Shown here: piece by piece, positions 45,013-55,684 of the stretch
How positions within the stretch are numbered: the stretch's first letter is position 1
Layout: each line of letters starts with the position of its first letter
NCBI GenBank assembly: GCA_004172935.1
Contig: SDZD01000003.1
Coordinates: forward strand, 186,001 to 250,000
From: a bacterium
Lineage (GTDB): Bacteria > Armatimonadota > Abditibacteriia > Abditibacteriales > Abditibacteriaceae
DNA: 64,000 nucleotides
Reading direction: 5' to 3'
Notes under the pieces: model-generated
The model's input: the letters and a program-made list of their open reading frames with translations, nothing else
What the model was told of the DNA's origin: nothing
The model's database searches: none
Made by a program: the position numbers and the translations under genes

Positions 45013-46598
45013 CGCAAGTCAATCAAGCGTGCCCCGAACAAGTCGGGCACAGCATCCAGCTCGGCGATGACTTCTTTCGAAACGGGTTCTTCGAGGTTGA
45101 TAATCATCACCGCGCGTTGACCAACTGCTTTGCGACCGACCTGCATTCCGGCGATGTTGACGCTGTGTTTGCCTAGAATCGTTCCCACGTGCCCGATCAT
45201 ACCGGGGCGGTCGTGGTTGGGAATCAGCAACATGGTGCCTTCGGGCACGATGTCCACGCGCAAATCCTGAATCGAAACGATGTGTGGCTCGCGCCCGTTG
45301 AAAATCGTTCCGTCCACCTGACGGGTGCGGATGTGTCCGTTGTCGTTGCGAGTCGAGCTAGTCGCCACCAAATTCGAGTAGTCGCCAATGGCGCCGCGCT
45401 TGGTTTCGATGATCTCCACACCGCGCGCTTCGGCCAGCGAAGGTGCGTTGACGTAGCTGACGTTATCGACCTGCCCTTGCAGTAACCCTTTCAGGAACAT
45501 GCGAGTCAGGGCGCGCGTGTCGTTCTGCGCCAGTTCGCCCGAATAAACCAGTTCGATTTTTTCGACGCGACCCGCCGCGATTTGCGCCTGAATGCGGCCC
45601 AGCTGCTCCATGAGTTTCAGGAACGGCGCGATAAATTCGCGTGTTTCGGGCGGCAATGGCGGCAAGTTCACCGCGCTCTGCGGCGGGCGTCCTTGCAACA
45701 CGTCCACGATTTGACGAGCGACATCCAACGCTACTTCGACCTGAGCTTCCTCGGTCGAAGCGCCCAGGTGCGGAGTCAAAATCACATTGGAGAGCGTCGC
45801 CAGCGGCGATTCTTTGGGCGGCTCGACCTCGAACACGTCCAAGCCAGCGCCACCAATGACGCCATTTTTGAGCGCTTCATACAGCGCCGTTTCGTCGATG
45901 ATGCCGCCGCGCGCGCAGTTCAGCAAAATCGCGGTGGGTTTCATCTGCGCCAATATTTCGGCGTTCACCATATGGCGTGTTTGTGGTGTTAGTGGCGTGT
46001 GTAGCGTGATGAAGTCGCTGCGCTTCCAAATTTCTTCGAGCGAAACCGCTTCGATTCCCAGTTGGGCCGCGCGGTTAGAACTCAGGAACGGGTCGTAGCC
46101 CAGCACGGTCATGCCGAAACTTTGCGCCCGCTTGGTCACTTCGACGCCGATGCGTCCAACGCCCACGATACCCAGCGTCTTGCCATACAACTCCGAACCG
46201 AGGAACTTGGAGCGCTTCCATTCGCCCGCCGCGACCGAGTTGTGCGCCGGAATGAGCTTGCGAACCAGCGAGAGCATCATGCCCAGCGCCAGTTCGGCCA
46301 CCGCGACGGTGTTTCCTGCGGGCGAGTTGACGACAACGACACCCGCTGCTGTTGCGGCGGGCACGTCGATGTTATCGACGCCAACGCCCGCGCGCCCGAC
46401 GATCTGCAATTTGGAGGCAGCTTCCAACACGGGCTTTGTTATTTTGGTGCCCGACCGCACCATGATCGCGTCGTACTCTGGCGCAATGGCAACCAGTTCC
46501 GCTTCAGAAAGCCCAATACGCTCTTCGACTTCGCCCACCTGTCGCAAAATGGCCAGCCCATTTTCGGCGATGGGGTCGCCCACTAAAATTTTCGGCAT
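45009..46598 (-). CDS. serA: D-3-phosphoglycerate dehydrogenase with C-terminal ACT domain
   Basis: GRAGVGVDNIDVPAATAAGVVVVNSPAGNTVAVAELALG; GIVGVGRIGVEVTKRA; NCARGGIIDE; C-terminal IPNHDRPGMIGHVGTILGKHSVNIAGMQVGR. Confidence 0.96.
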   Translation of the reverse strand: MPKILVGDPIAENGLAILRQVGEVEERIGLSEAELVAIAPEYDAIMVRSGTKITKPVLEAASKLQIVGRAGVGVDNIDVPAATAAGVVVVNSPAGNTVAVAELALGMMLSLVRKLIPAHNSVAAGEWKRSKFLGSELYGKTLGIVGVGRIGVEVTKRAQSFGMTVLGYDPFLSSNRAAQLGIEAVSLEEIWKRSDFITLHTPLTPQTRHMVNAEILAQMKPTAILLNCARGGIIDETALYEALKNGVIGGAGLDVFEVEPPKESPLATLSNVILTPHLGASTEEAQVEVALDVARQIVDVLQGRPPQSAVNLPPLPPETREFIAPFLKLMEQLGRIQAQIAAGRVEKIELVYSGELAQNDTRALTRMFLKGLLQGQVDNVSYVNAPSLAEARGVEIIETKRGAIGDYSNLVATSSTRNDNGHIRTRQVDGTIFNGREPHIVSIQDLRVDIVPEGTMLLIPNHDRPGMIGHVGTILGKHSVNIAGMQVGRKAVGQRAVMIINLEEPVSKEVIAELDAVPDLFGARLIDLR

Positions 46599-46682
46599 GA
46601 GAACGCGCCAAGTGTAAACACCCTAGACCCCCTATTCGTTTGTGAGTGGCCCCAACATGACATCTTTTGTACTGATAACGAG

Positions 46683-49235
46683 TTAGGGCGTATAGCCTTT
46701 TGGCCCAATTTGCCCCAAAGGCAGCGCTTGGAATCCCAATTGAGTGGCGGGGGAGCCAGCCTTCAGGCTGTAGTCGTCCTTGAGCATTGGGTTCGCAATT
46801 ACTGAGTTCCCGTCTAGTCCAAGCCCTTGCCACTTGGCCCATGTTGCTGGAGGCCCAAAGGCTCTGGGAGCTGTCGCTAAATCCAAGCCTCCGCTATTCC
46901 AATACACGTTGTTATCGACCTCTCCCAACACATCTCGATTCCACGTGTTCGGATAGCTGAACCAGAGCAGGGCAGCGGGGTTCTTATAGGTCACGATATT
47001 GTGGCTGAATGTATTATTGTGCATCAGCCCATCGCCTCGCGGCTGAAGGCGGATATTCATCTCCGACCCATTGAGAAAGACGTTGTTCTCGATGCTGTTG
47101 TCTTTGCCTCCGTGAATGCACACCCCACCTAAAGTCGTCCCATCGACAACGTTGCCTTTTACCGTTGTGCCACTGCTCCAATCGTCCAAATAAATTCCCC
47201 ACACGAAATACGGACTATGAAACACCCCATCGGGAGTTACCTTCAAGCCAACGACGTTACGAATCAGGTTGTATTCGATGCGGTTGCCGCTGTCCTCTTT
47301 ATCGCGCCCCAGTGTCTCGATAGCGCCGCTATCATTGGTTTCCAAATTGGTGTCGATAATCTCGTTGTAAGCCACCACGTTGTCGTGTGAAGCGGCATTT
47401 GGGTCATACGATTTCAACGACACACCATAGCGTGGCATCCGCTGGATGCTGTTGTTCAAAATCTGGTTGCCGCTGCTTGATGTCGCATATATCCCGGCGA
47501 CGTGGGCATACACCTTTCCGCAGTCGCTGATCTCGTTGGCTGCAATCAGGTTGTTGAACGCCTGTGATTTGGTATCGCCGAGCAACACCACCCCTCCGCC
47601 GCCAAGCCCATTCATGGAGCAGCGCACCACCGAGTTGCCGTTGCTGCGTTGCTCCATCCGCACCGCATAGCCGCCCAGATGCTGAAACGTGCAATTCTCA
47701 ATGCCGCATTTTTGCGCCGCTTGCATCCAAATCGCGCTGTCCGCCTGCGAGTAATAGCCGCCGAGCGTATAATCGGTGTCCGAAAACGTCAGTCCCTTAA
47801 ATCGGATATTCTCGACAAATTGGCCCGCGCCCGCATTGCCCGTAAAAGTCACCAATCTATCAAGCGTAGGCACCACGGCGCCCTCTTGCGGCCTATCAGA
47901 AGCACGCGGTTTATACAGCACCTCGCCAGCCGCCTTATCGACATACCACTCGCCTGCGCTATCCAACCCACTGCGCACATTCTCGATATAGAAGCGGTTT
48001 CCCTCCGAGATGGTATCATTGGCCTTCACCAATAGCGCCGAGTCCTGACGGTCAACTCCATTCACTTTCAAACGCGCATTCACCCATCCACCCGCCGGAA
48101 ACACATTCACTTCGGCGTCGCCCCATTCGCTGTCAGGGATGCTGTTCAACTGCTCGTCGCTTAGTCCAATCCTATCTGCTCGCCCTGCTGCTATGCCGCG
48201 TGGAATAACAGATTTCCCCGCCAAACTTGTCGCTGCCTCGCCTTGAATCACAACTTGGTGTTTCCCTGCGATAGAAGGTGGAAGTCTCTCTACTGAGCTG
48301 GCATCTGCTGGTGTCCAATTCGGGTCATCCGAAAGCACGAAAGCATCAAGGTTGATGCCCCCACCTCGCACGTTTTCCCATGTCAGCGTTTGTTCTCCGG
48401 CATTAAGTGACAAGGTCGCTGCTTTGCTCCAAGCATAGCGATTCCAATCCCCGGTATCGGGAAGGTTGATGAGCGGAATAGCTGCCCCATTGTCTACTCG
48501 CAGTGTGGTGCGCTCACCCATGTTAAAAAGCATGTTCTGCCCATAGCGAAACCACACGTTGTAATTTCCTGCTGCTGGAACTATCCCTTTCCAACTTAAT
48601 TTAGTCCCCACTTCCTGATCATTTGTAACCGCCAGTCCAAATGCTCCTTTATCCCATGATGTGCCGCTGTAATAAGGCAACCACCAGCCACCCATTCGCG
48701 GATTTTTGGGGTCAAAGTTGGGAGTGCGCGCCCGAATCTCATCGTTGTCGCCGATGCGAAGCCGCCGAAAACCATCTAGATCATCCGTTACTTTTGCGTG
48801 CCATAGCCCATCGCCTGTCGCGCGCCACGCTCCCAACTGCCGCCCACCGCTAATCACCACGTTCGCGCCGTCTTGAGCCGAATAGGTGATAGGGCAAGAG
48901 TCCGTCCCCGAATCCTCTGGCGTAAAGGCGAGCGGCTTCGACAAAAAGTAAGTCCCCGCGCGCAGCACCACCGAAATCGGCTGTTTCAATGTGCCGCCCT
49001 GCTTCTGCTTTAGTTCTCGAATCGCCAGTCGCGCTCTATCCAGAGTCGCGAATGGTGTCGCCTTAGTTCCTGTTGCCGTATCACTGCCATCAGGTGCGAC
49101 GTAGAAAACCACAGGGGCTGCCATCGCCATTGGGGGCGCCGCTTTGGGGGGTATTGGAGCCGACGACTTGAGAACACCGATGACGACCGTTCCCAGCAGA
49201 CAACCCGCGAGACAAAGAACAGGAACAAGCTTCAT
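46683..49235 (-). CDS. Secreted right-handed beta-helix (pectate-lyase-like) protein
   Basis: Signal MKLVPVLCLAGCLLGTVVIGVL; FYVAPDGSDTATGTKATPFATLDRARLAIRELKQ; N-rich helix repeats NLIAANEISDCGKVYAHVAGIYATSSSGNQILNNSI. Confidence 0.85.
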   Translation of the reverse strand: MKLVPVLCLAGCLLGTVVIGVLKSSAPIPPKAAPPMAMAAPVVFYVAPDGSDTATGTKATPFATLDRARLAIRELKQKQGGTLKQPISVVLRAGTYFLSKPLAFTPEDSGTDSCPITYSAQDGANVVISGGRQLGAWRATGDGLWHAKVTDDLDGFRRLRIGDNDEIRARTPNFDPKNPRMGGWWLPYYSGTSWDKGAFGLAVTNDQEVGTKLSWKGIVPAAGNYNVWFRYGQNMLFNMGERTTLRVDNGAAIPLINLPDTGDWNRYAWSKAATLSLNAGEQTLTWENVRGGGINLDAFVLSDDPNWTPADASSVERLPPSIAGKHQVVIQGEAATSLAGKSVIPRGIAAGRADRIGLSDEQLNSIPDSEWGDAEVNVFPAGGWVNARLKVNGVDRQDSALLVKANDTISEGNRFYIENVRSGLDSAGEWYVDKAAGEVLYKPRASDRPQEGAVVPTLDRLVTFTGNAGAGQFVENIRFKGLTFSDTDYTLGGYYSQADSAIWMQAAQKCGIENCTFQHLGGYAVRMEQRSNGNSVVRCSMNGLGGGGVVLLGDTKSQAFNNLIAANEISDCGKVYAHVAGIYATSSSGNQILNNSIQRMPRYGVSLKSYDPNAASHDNVVAYNEIIDTNLETNDSGAIETLGRDKEDSGNRIEYNLIRNVVGLKVTPDGVFHSPYFVWGIYLDDWSSGTTVKGNVVDGTTLGGVCIHGGKDNSIENNVFLNGSEMNIRLQPRGDGLMHNNTFSHNIVTYKNPAALLWFSYPNTWNRDVLGEVDNNVYWNSGGLDLATAPRAFGPPATWAKWQGLGLDGNSVIANPMLKDDYSLKAGSPATQLGFQALPLGQIGPKGYTP

Positions 49236-49371
49236 AACCAATAAATCAGGCGTCTTTAATGCCGAGGAAGACGTGAACTCACCTCCCCCATCAGCTAGAC
49301 AAACTTCAGCAAACAAAAATGCGAGGCAACTACTCTTTTCCACTGTAGTTACCTCGCACCAGAACTTCTAT

Positions 49372-50004
49372 TTAGCTGCCGACAGCTTCCTGCCAACTTT
49401 GCGCGATCAGTGCGTGCCCTGGTTGCGAAGGGTGAACCCCATCTCCCGCCCAGAAATCAGCTTCGCGTTTCAGGCTGGCACCCGCAAAAATATCGTCCAA
49501 CGGGATGTGAATCGCTACAAATTCTTGAGCCAATTCGCGTACCACTTCAATTTTTGGGTCGAGAACCGGGCGCCAATTCTCAAATTCTGGTTTGGTGTGC
49601 AACAGGAACGGGTCAAGTAGCACCAACTCGCATCCGGCTCCCACAATGCGCTCTAAAATGCGCCGATACGAAGCGCGAAAATCTTCGAGAGGTGAAGGAA
49701 CGTTCGAATCGAACTCGCGCCACACATCATTAATACCAATCAGAATCGAAACGAGGTCGGGGCGCAAACTCAGTACGTCGCGCTCCAGTCGTTCTTCGAG
49801 GTCATAAATCCGGTTGCCCGAAATGCCCTTGTTGGTGAATTGCAAACGCAGTTCGGGTTTCTGAGCGCTTAAAGTCTCGGCTATGATTTGGGCATAGCCT
49901 TGTCCCCAGCCCGCTTCGGTGCCGGGGAGGGCGTCGCGGTTGCGTCCGCAGTCGGTGATGGAGTCGCCGTAAAAAACGATGTGGTCGCCTTGTTGAAGCA
50001 TCAC
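49372..50004 (-). CDS. SGNH/GDSL hydrolase
   Basis: IVFYGDSITDCGRN; NKGISGNRIYDL; ILIGINDVW; GDGVHPSQPGHALIAQ. Confidence 0.93.
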   Translation of the reverse strand: MMLQQGDHIVFYGDSITDCGRNRDALPGTEAGWGQGYAQIIAETLSAQKPELRLQFTNKGISGNRIYDLEERLERDVLSLRPDLVSILIGINDVWREFDSNVPSPLEDFRASYRRILERIVGAGCELVLLDPFLLHTKPEFENWRPVLDPKIEVVRELAQEFVAIHIPLDDIFAGASLKREADFWAGDGVHPSQPGHALIAQSWQEAVGS

Positions 50005-50078
50005 GCCCCAGTTTGCCTGTTAGCCCTCCAAGTGGGTTCTCAAGTGGGGTGGGTGAAGTTCTGCCCCGATACAATCCG

Positions 50079-50750
50079 CTACTTCTCGCCCAGTCGCAGT
50101 CGGTTCACGAACAGGTGCGCGCGTCGCGTCGGTTCCGGCACACGGTAGCCCCCATCACACGCTAACGTCAGTTTCACCGCGTCGTCCAAAGTCATCTTGT
50201 TGCCCACCGAGACATAAACCGGAGTAATTTTATTCTTGGTGCGTACCACCGACCCCACCACCTCGCCGCGATGAATCAAATCCGCCGTCGAGCCGCGCTC
50301 CTCGTCCAGTCCATCGTAGTTGCCCACGAAAAGCGTTTTCGCGCTCCCATAAGTTGGCATATCGAGCAATAAGCCCAGATGGCAAGCCAACCCAAAGCGG
50401 CGAGGGTGTGCCAGTCCTTGCCCATCCAGCACCAACACATCGGGCTTGTTCTCCAACTGCTCCCACACCTCAAGCACAGCGGGCGATTCCCGAAACGACA
50501 GCAACCCTGGCACATACGGGAATGGAGCCACCGTTTGCAGCCCTCGCTCCTCCACAATCTGCATATCGGGAAACGACAGCACCACAATCCCCGCCCACAC
50601 TACATCCGATTCCTTATCGAACGACAAATCAGCTCCCGCAATCAATCGTGGCATCTGTTGAAGCGGCGTCACCTGCACCCGTGGCGCCAACTCTTTCTGT
50701 AGTGCGATTGCCTCTGTGGCGCTCAAATTCCAATCATGGAGAGGGTTCAT
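50079..50750 (-). CDS. nfi: Endonuclease V
   Basis: IAGADLSFD; YVPGLLSFRESPAVLEVWEQL; VLVLDGQGLAHPRRFGLACHLGLLLDMPTYGSAKTLFVG. Confidence 0.93.
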   Translation of the reverse strand: MNPLHDWNLSATEAIALQKELAPRVQVTPLQQMPRLIAGADLSFDKESDVVWAGIVVLSFPDMQIVEERGLQTVAPFPYVPGLLSFRESPAVLEVWEQLENKPDVLVLDGQGLAHPRRFGLACHLGLLLDMPTYGSAKTLFVGNYDGLDEERGSTADLIHRGEVVGSVVRTKNKITPVYVSVGNKMTLDDAVKLTLACDGGYRVPEPTRRAHLFVNRLRLGEK

Positions 50751-50831
50751 CGCGGCCAGTTTGCCTCAAACCGAAGTTAAGAATTCAGAGCAACTTTGTT
50801 AACGGCGATTTTATATTGCTCAATCTTCCCC

Positions 50832-51809
50832 TCAACTCGCTTTCGGCTCCGGTTGTTTCTGCTGCTTGCGAAAATCCAGCGGTGAAACCCCAAAGCTCTT
50901 TTTGAAAGCGCGGCCAAAGGGCGTTGAACCATCGAAGCCACAGAGCCGCGCGATGTCTGCCACCGGAAGACCTCTATTGGCCAGCAACTTTTGAGCGTGC
51001 TGAAGTCGTAGATGGCGCAAGTAGGCGCCGGGAGTCATCCCCACTTCTCGCATAAAAACTTCCCGAAAGTGCCCCTCAGAAAAGTGCATCAAATCGGCGA
51101 GTTGCTTGTTTGTGAGCGCACGGTGAAAATTGCTGTCGCAGAACGTCAGCACCTCGGCAATGCCCGCGCCCCGTATCGGGCGTGGAGTAAAGGCATTGCT
51201 TTCCTGCCACTCCGCGAGTTGAACCAGCAGTGAGAAAAAGCGCGCCCGCGCTGATAGGCGTTGCGGCAACTTCATCGAGTTGAATTCGCGCCGCATCTCC
51301 TTGAAAGTCGCTTCAACGCGGGTGTGTGTTTCCGGTGAAAGATGCCCGAAGTAGTCGGTGTTACCACGCGACTCAAGACCCGAAAACTCAGGCTTCAGGT
51401 AGGAGCATAAGGCGGGAACTTGCATCAGAATCTCCCAGTCTCTGGCGGGCCACAGCGCTTCCTGAAAATACACGACATCAAGTGTCAATTCGACTGGCGC
51501 CCGCCAGGCATGAACCGAATCTTCCGCCATCAAAAAAATATCGCCGCGCGCCAAACTGCACAATTGCCCGTTGATGAACCGAATACCCCGTCCCGCCCGC
51601 ACGATGTAAAGCGCATAAAAACTTTGGTGTCGGTGGAGGTAGCCGCTGGTCTGGTGGTAACGCTCTCTGCGCACATGAAAGGGAAATTCCCACATCGTGG
51701 TTGGTTGCCCCGCGAAAGAACTCAACCACGTACATTCGCATATAGTCCCCTGCCCAAGATTGGGGTCTGTATGTAGAAGATCGACATCTTCAAAGAGCAA
51801 AGACTTCAT
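50832..51809 (-). CDS. AraC-family transcriptional regulator
   Basis: N-terminal cupin-like sensor; C-terminal HTH LADLMHFSEGHFREVFMREVGMTPGAYLRHLRLQHAQKLL...VADIARLCGFDGSTPFGRAFKKSFGVSPLDFRK. Confidence 0.93.
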   Translation of the reverse strand: MKSLLFEDVDLLHTDPNLGQGTICECTWLSSFAGQPTTMWEFPFHVRRERYHQTSGYLHRHQSFYALYIVRAGRGIRFINGQLCSLARGDIFLMAEDSVHAWRAPVELTLDVVYFQEALWPARDWEILMQVPALCSYLKPEFSGLESRGNTDYFGHLSPETHTRVEATFKEMRREFNSMKLPQRLSARARFFSLLVQLAEWQESNAFTPRPIRGAGIAEVLTFCDSNFHRALTNKQLADLMHFSEGHFREVFMREVGMTPGAYLRHLRLQHAQKLLANRGLPVADIARLCGFDGSTPFGRAFKKSFGVSPLDFRKQQKQPEPKAS

Positions 51810-51950
51810 GGGGCCTACGAGCGTAATTCTGCGAAAAGTGCGAATCTAGCTGCGTTCTGGTCGCAAGTTTTGCATTTTCGACATGTACAATGAATTTATG
51901 CCTCGGCGAAAATCACTGGCCCACGTGATTTGACAGCATCGATCCATTCC

Positions 51951-54110
51951 ATGACCAGACAAAACCAAATAGCAGCCCTGTTCCTTTGTGCCTGTTCGTT
52001 GTCCTACGCGGCCTATGCTGCCGACGACATTACTATCGCCAATTTCGATGGAGCCGATTACGGAGCTTGGAAAACAGAAGGAACAGCCTTTGGTGACAAA
52101 CCAGCCCCCGGAACTCTGCCAACTCAGATGAATGTCACGGGCTTTGTTGGCGCTGGCTTAGCCAGTTCATTTCATGGTGGCGACGCCACCACCGGAAAGC
52201 TTATTTCGCCTCCCTTCGTTATCGAACGCAACTTCATCAATTTCCTTATTGGCGGAGGAAAAGATGAGGCGAAACTGGGCGTTCGCTTGCTCATCGACGG
52301 CCAAACCGTGCGAACCGCGACTGGACCCAACGACCGTGAAGGTGGAAGCGAACAACTCAACTGGACGAATTGGAATGTCTCAACTCTCAAAGGCAAGTCG
52401 GCTCTAATCGAAATCTACGACCAGTCCACTGGTGGCTGGGGACATATCTCTCTGGACAACATCACCCAAAGCGACACACCGAAGCAAAGCGGCCCTGCTC
52501 AGCGTGTCATCACTGCCACTCAACCGTGGCTTTTGCTTCCCGCAAAAAATGGCGGGCCGGGGCGTCACGTCACCGTATCTGTCGATGGCAAACCACTTCG
52601 CTTTTTTGGAATGGCATTGGCCGATGAGGAGCCGGACTGGTGGGCGGAACTCGATCTTTCGCAGTGGCAGGGAAAACAGGTCACCATCGCCACCAATAAT
52701 CTCCCCGATGGCTCCAAAGCGCTCGAACAGTTGCAACAGGTCACAGAAATCCCCAATCAGGCGCAGACCTATAACGACCCTGCCCGTGGGCAACTGCGCT
52801 TCTCTTCGCGCGTCGGCTGGCTCAACGACCCCAACGGTCTCGTCTACTCGCAGGGCCAATACCACCTCTTCTACCAGCACAATCCCTACGGCGCGGGCGG
52901 CGGCAACACTCTCTGGGGCCATGCCACCAGCCCCGATATGGTGCATTGGACTCAGCAGCCAATTGCGCTTTATCCCATTAGCCCTTCCGATCAGGTGTGG
53001 TCGGGTAGTGCAGTTGTCGATAAAAATAACACCTCCGGTTGGAAAACTGGCCCCAACGATTTAATAGTTGCCGCCTTCACCAGCACCTCGCGCGGCGAAT
53101 GCATCGCTTACTCCAACGATAAAGGCCGCACCTGGACTCAGTACGAAAGCAATCCAGTCGTCACTCATAAAAGTGATGGACGTGACCCCCGCCTACTGTG
53201 GCACGAGCCAACCAAACAATGGGTGATGGCCGTTTACAACGATGACACCACCATCAAAGAATCCAGCCAACGGCGTGGCGTCGATTTCTACACATCTCCC
53301 GACCTTAAAAAATGGACATATCAGAGCCATTCCGGTGGTTACTGGGAATGCGCCGACCTCTTCGAGTTGCCTCTGGAAAACGGCCAGAAAAAATGGGTGC
53401 TTACCGACGCCAGTAGCGACTACCGAATTGGTCACTTCGATGGCAAAAAATTCATCCCCGAAACCCCTCTCCTCGCGGGCATGGCAACTCCTCAGGGGGC
53501 TGCACCGTGGCGGGGTTTCTATGCGGCCCAAACTTTCAGTAACGAACCCAAAGGACGCCGTATTCAAATCGGATGGTTCCAGAGCCACACAAACGGCAAG
53601 CCATTCAACCAATCCATGAGCTTGCCCAACATCCTCAAGCTCAAAACCACCCCTCTAGGGCCGCGTCTAACTTGGACTCCAGTGCCGGAACTTGAATCAC
53701 TGCGCGCGCAAACGCACCATCTGGGAAAGCAAACCCTTGTCGAAACCGGTCCCAACCCACTCGCGGCCCTCAAAGGCGAACTGTTGGAACTTCGCGCCGA
53801 AATCGACCCCGGCACTGCCAACGAAATCAAATTCAATCTTCGCGGCATCGAAGTCATCTACAACGCCAGTCGCAGTGAAATCTCTGTCGGCGACAAGCAT
53901 ACCTTTGCACCCCTTCAAAAAGGCAAGCTCGACTTGACTATATACATCGACCGCAACGGCATTGATTTGTACGCCTGCAACGGCCTCGTCTTCATGGCCA
54001 TGCCCATATACCCAGACGCCAATAATCAGGCATTATCCCTTTCGGCTGTTGGGGGAGTCGCTAAAGTTTCGCGACTCGATGTCTATAACCTGAAGTCCTC
54101 GTGGAAATAA
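51951..54110 (+). CDS. GH32 fructanase/levanase-like glycosidase with N-terminal extra domain
   Basis: SRVGWLNDPNGLVYSQGQYHLFYQHNPYG (WMNDPNG-like), DGRDPRLLWHEPTKQW (RDP), GGYWECADLFELP (EC); signal peptide. Confidence 0.93.
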   Translation: MTRQNQIAALFLCACSLSYAAYAADDITIANFDGADYGAWKTEGTAFGDKPAPGTLPTQMNVTGFVGAGLASSFHGGDATTGKLISPPFVIERNFINFLIGGGKDEAKLGVRLLIDGQTVRTATGPNDREGGSEQLNWTNWNVSTLKGKSALIEIYDQSTGGWGHISLDNITQSDTPKQSGPAQRVITATQPWLLLPAKNGGPGRHVTVSVDGKPLRFFGMALADEEPDWWAELDLSQWQGKQVTIATNNLPDGSKALEQLQQVTEIPNQAQTYNDPARGQLRFSSRVGWLNDPNGLVYSQGQYHLFYQHNPYGAGGGNTLWGHATSPDMVHWTQQPIALYPISPSDQVWSGSAVVDKNNTSGWKTGPNDLIVAAFTSTSRGECIAYSNDKGRTWTQYESNPVVTHKSDGRDPRLLWHEPTKQWVMAVYNDDTTIKESSQRRGVDFYTSPDLKKWTYQSHSGGYWECADLFELPLENGQKKWVLTDASSDYRIGHFDGKKFIPETPLLAGMATPQGAAPWRGFYAAQTFSNEPKGRRIQIGWFQSHTNGKPFNQSMSLPNILKLKTTPLGPRLTWTPVPELESLRAQTHHLGKQTLVETGPNPLAALKGELLELRAEIDPGTANEIKFNLRGIEVIYNASRSEISVGDKHTFAPLQKGKLDLTIYIDRNGIDLYACNGLVFMAMPIYPDANNQALSLSAVGGVAKVSRLDVYNLKSSWK

Positions 54111-54272
54111 ATCCAACTATCCGATAGCTTGATTTGATAGTAGTGGGAAAAGCCTTTTGGCAGAAACGAATGGTTGCTTAACTTAATGTTATTCTGCGAA
54201 CATCATTTTGATTAGTCCACTTGTCATCTTCGTTCGTCATAAACTATCAGGTAACATACGGAACTAAAACCG

Positions 54273-55556
54273 ATGCGAAAACTTTTACTTTTCCCACTCC
54301 TGCTCGGCTCTGCCTCCAACCTGTTGGCAGCGCCCACAACTGCTCCTAAACCACCTGCGGCCGCTACTGCTAAGGCTGCTGAAGGAATGCCTAACGAGGG
54401 TGAACTTCGTCTCGACGGAAAAATCGCTGCTTCTGTCGGCCCCGGCCAATGGCAACTCGATGCTATCTCCTGGACTTCGCCGCGCGGTGTCACCACCACC
54501 TTCGATGATGTCAAGCCCAAATCCATTCAGCTTGCCCCCGACGCATTTGTTCATGCGCGTGGCTCGATGGCAAAAATTGATGTCAACGATGTCAAATTGA
54601 AGGCGACTGTCGCTGTCATTGGTAAAAATGGCCCCGGTGGAACTGTTCTTGTCCGCGAGTTGATTCTTATCAACTCTGGAGGCAACCAGAATAGCGTCGG
54701 TGTTCTATCCATCAACCCCATTTCGAGTGGACTCATTGACCAGAGCCGCCGCGCGCGCGATGCTGGACAGTACGACAAAGCTCTTGAGTTCGCCCGCAAA
54801 GCTGCCGAAACAGCGGCGGCCAGGGGCGATGTCTCCGGCGAAGCCCTTTGTACCGAGGACATCGGCCTTATCTACAATCACACAGGGCAGAGTAAAAACG
54901 CCATCGAAACCTTTAAGCACGTCCAATCGCTCGGCGAACGCTTGAATAACCCGATGGTACAGGTTTTGGCTCTTCAGGGACAGGCTGGAGCCTATACGGC
55001 TATGGGGCAGTTGGATACGGCATTGTCTCTTCTCGAACGTGCTGTTCCCATCAGCGCCCCGACCATCAACACGCTCCAAATCAGCACTTTGTCCTCTCTG
55101 GCGAATGTCTACACGCTCGCCAAAAAGAACAACGAGGCAGTCGCCACTCTCTTGAAAGTTTTCCCCATCGAAGAAGCCGCTGGTAAATACGACGATGCCA
55201 CCGAGACCCTGATTTCGGTAGTCTTGTTGCAATCGACCACCGATGCTGCTGGTGCCAAGGCCCGTCTCGACGAAGTCCGTGGCCGTATGGGGGCCATCCG
55301 CGATGAGTCGAAGCGCTTGGACCTCACTGTCGCCTTCGCTGGCGCTCTCAAAGTCCTGAAGGACGATGCCGGAGCTGCCCAGCAATATGAGGCCGCCGCC
55401 AAACTCGCCGAAGACAAAGGCAAACCAGAGGAAGCCGCCCGTATCCGCGACCTGGCAGCCGGAAAAACCGCACCTGCAACCCCAGCCGCGCCCGGTGATG
55501 CTCCCGGCGCTCCTGATGCTGGCCCCGCCAATCCGCCAGCTGCCCCCACGGAATAA
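54273..55556 (+). CDS. Secreted TPR-repeat protein
   Basis: Signal MRKLLLFPLLLGSASNLLAA; TPR units SRRARDAGQYDKALEFARKAAETAAARGD..., EDIGLIYNHTGQSKNAIETFKHV. Confidence 0.8.
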   Translation: MRKLLLFPLLLGSASNLLAAPTTAPKPPAAATAKAAEGMPNEGELRLDGKIAASVGPGQWQLDAISWTSPRGVTTTFDDVKPKSIQLAPDAFVHARGSMAKIDVNDVKLKATVAVIGKNGPGGTVLVRELILINSGGNQNSVGVLSINPISSGLIDQSRRARDAGQYDKALEFARKAAETAAARGDVSGEALCTEDIGLIYNHTGQSKNAIETFKHVQSLGERLNNPMVQVLALQGQAGAYTAMGQLDTALSLLERAVPISAPTINTLQISTLSSLANVYTLAKKNNEAVATLLKVFPIEEAAGKYDDATETLISVVLLQSTTDAAGAKARLDEVRGRMGAIRDESKRLDLTVAFAGALKVLKDDAGAAQQYEAAAKLAEDKGKPEEAARIRDLAAGKTAPATPAAPGDAPGAPDAGPANPPAAPTE

Positions 55557-55557
55557 C

Positions 55558-55606
55558 CCAAACGCAAAAACGCCCGCTCCTCAGGAGTGGGCGTTTTTGC
55601 GTTTGG
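55558..55606. terminator. Long bidirectional terminator between convergent genes
   Basis: ccaaacgcaaaaacgcccgctcct-c-aggagtgggcgtttttgcgtttgg; one G-U pair. Confidence 0.85.
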
Positions 55607-55684
55607 AATACGTCCCTTAAATTGAAATACAAGGCAATAAACAATGGACGTTTCGGGGGCTGATACTCTCGCTAAAATCTCGTT

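Noticed and set aside
46683-49235. Beta-helix protein as a phage tail spike
   Set aside because: Has its own signal peptide and the FYVAPDGSDTATGT start typical of secreted parallel beta-helix polysaccharide-active proteins, with no phage context.
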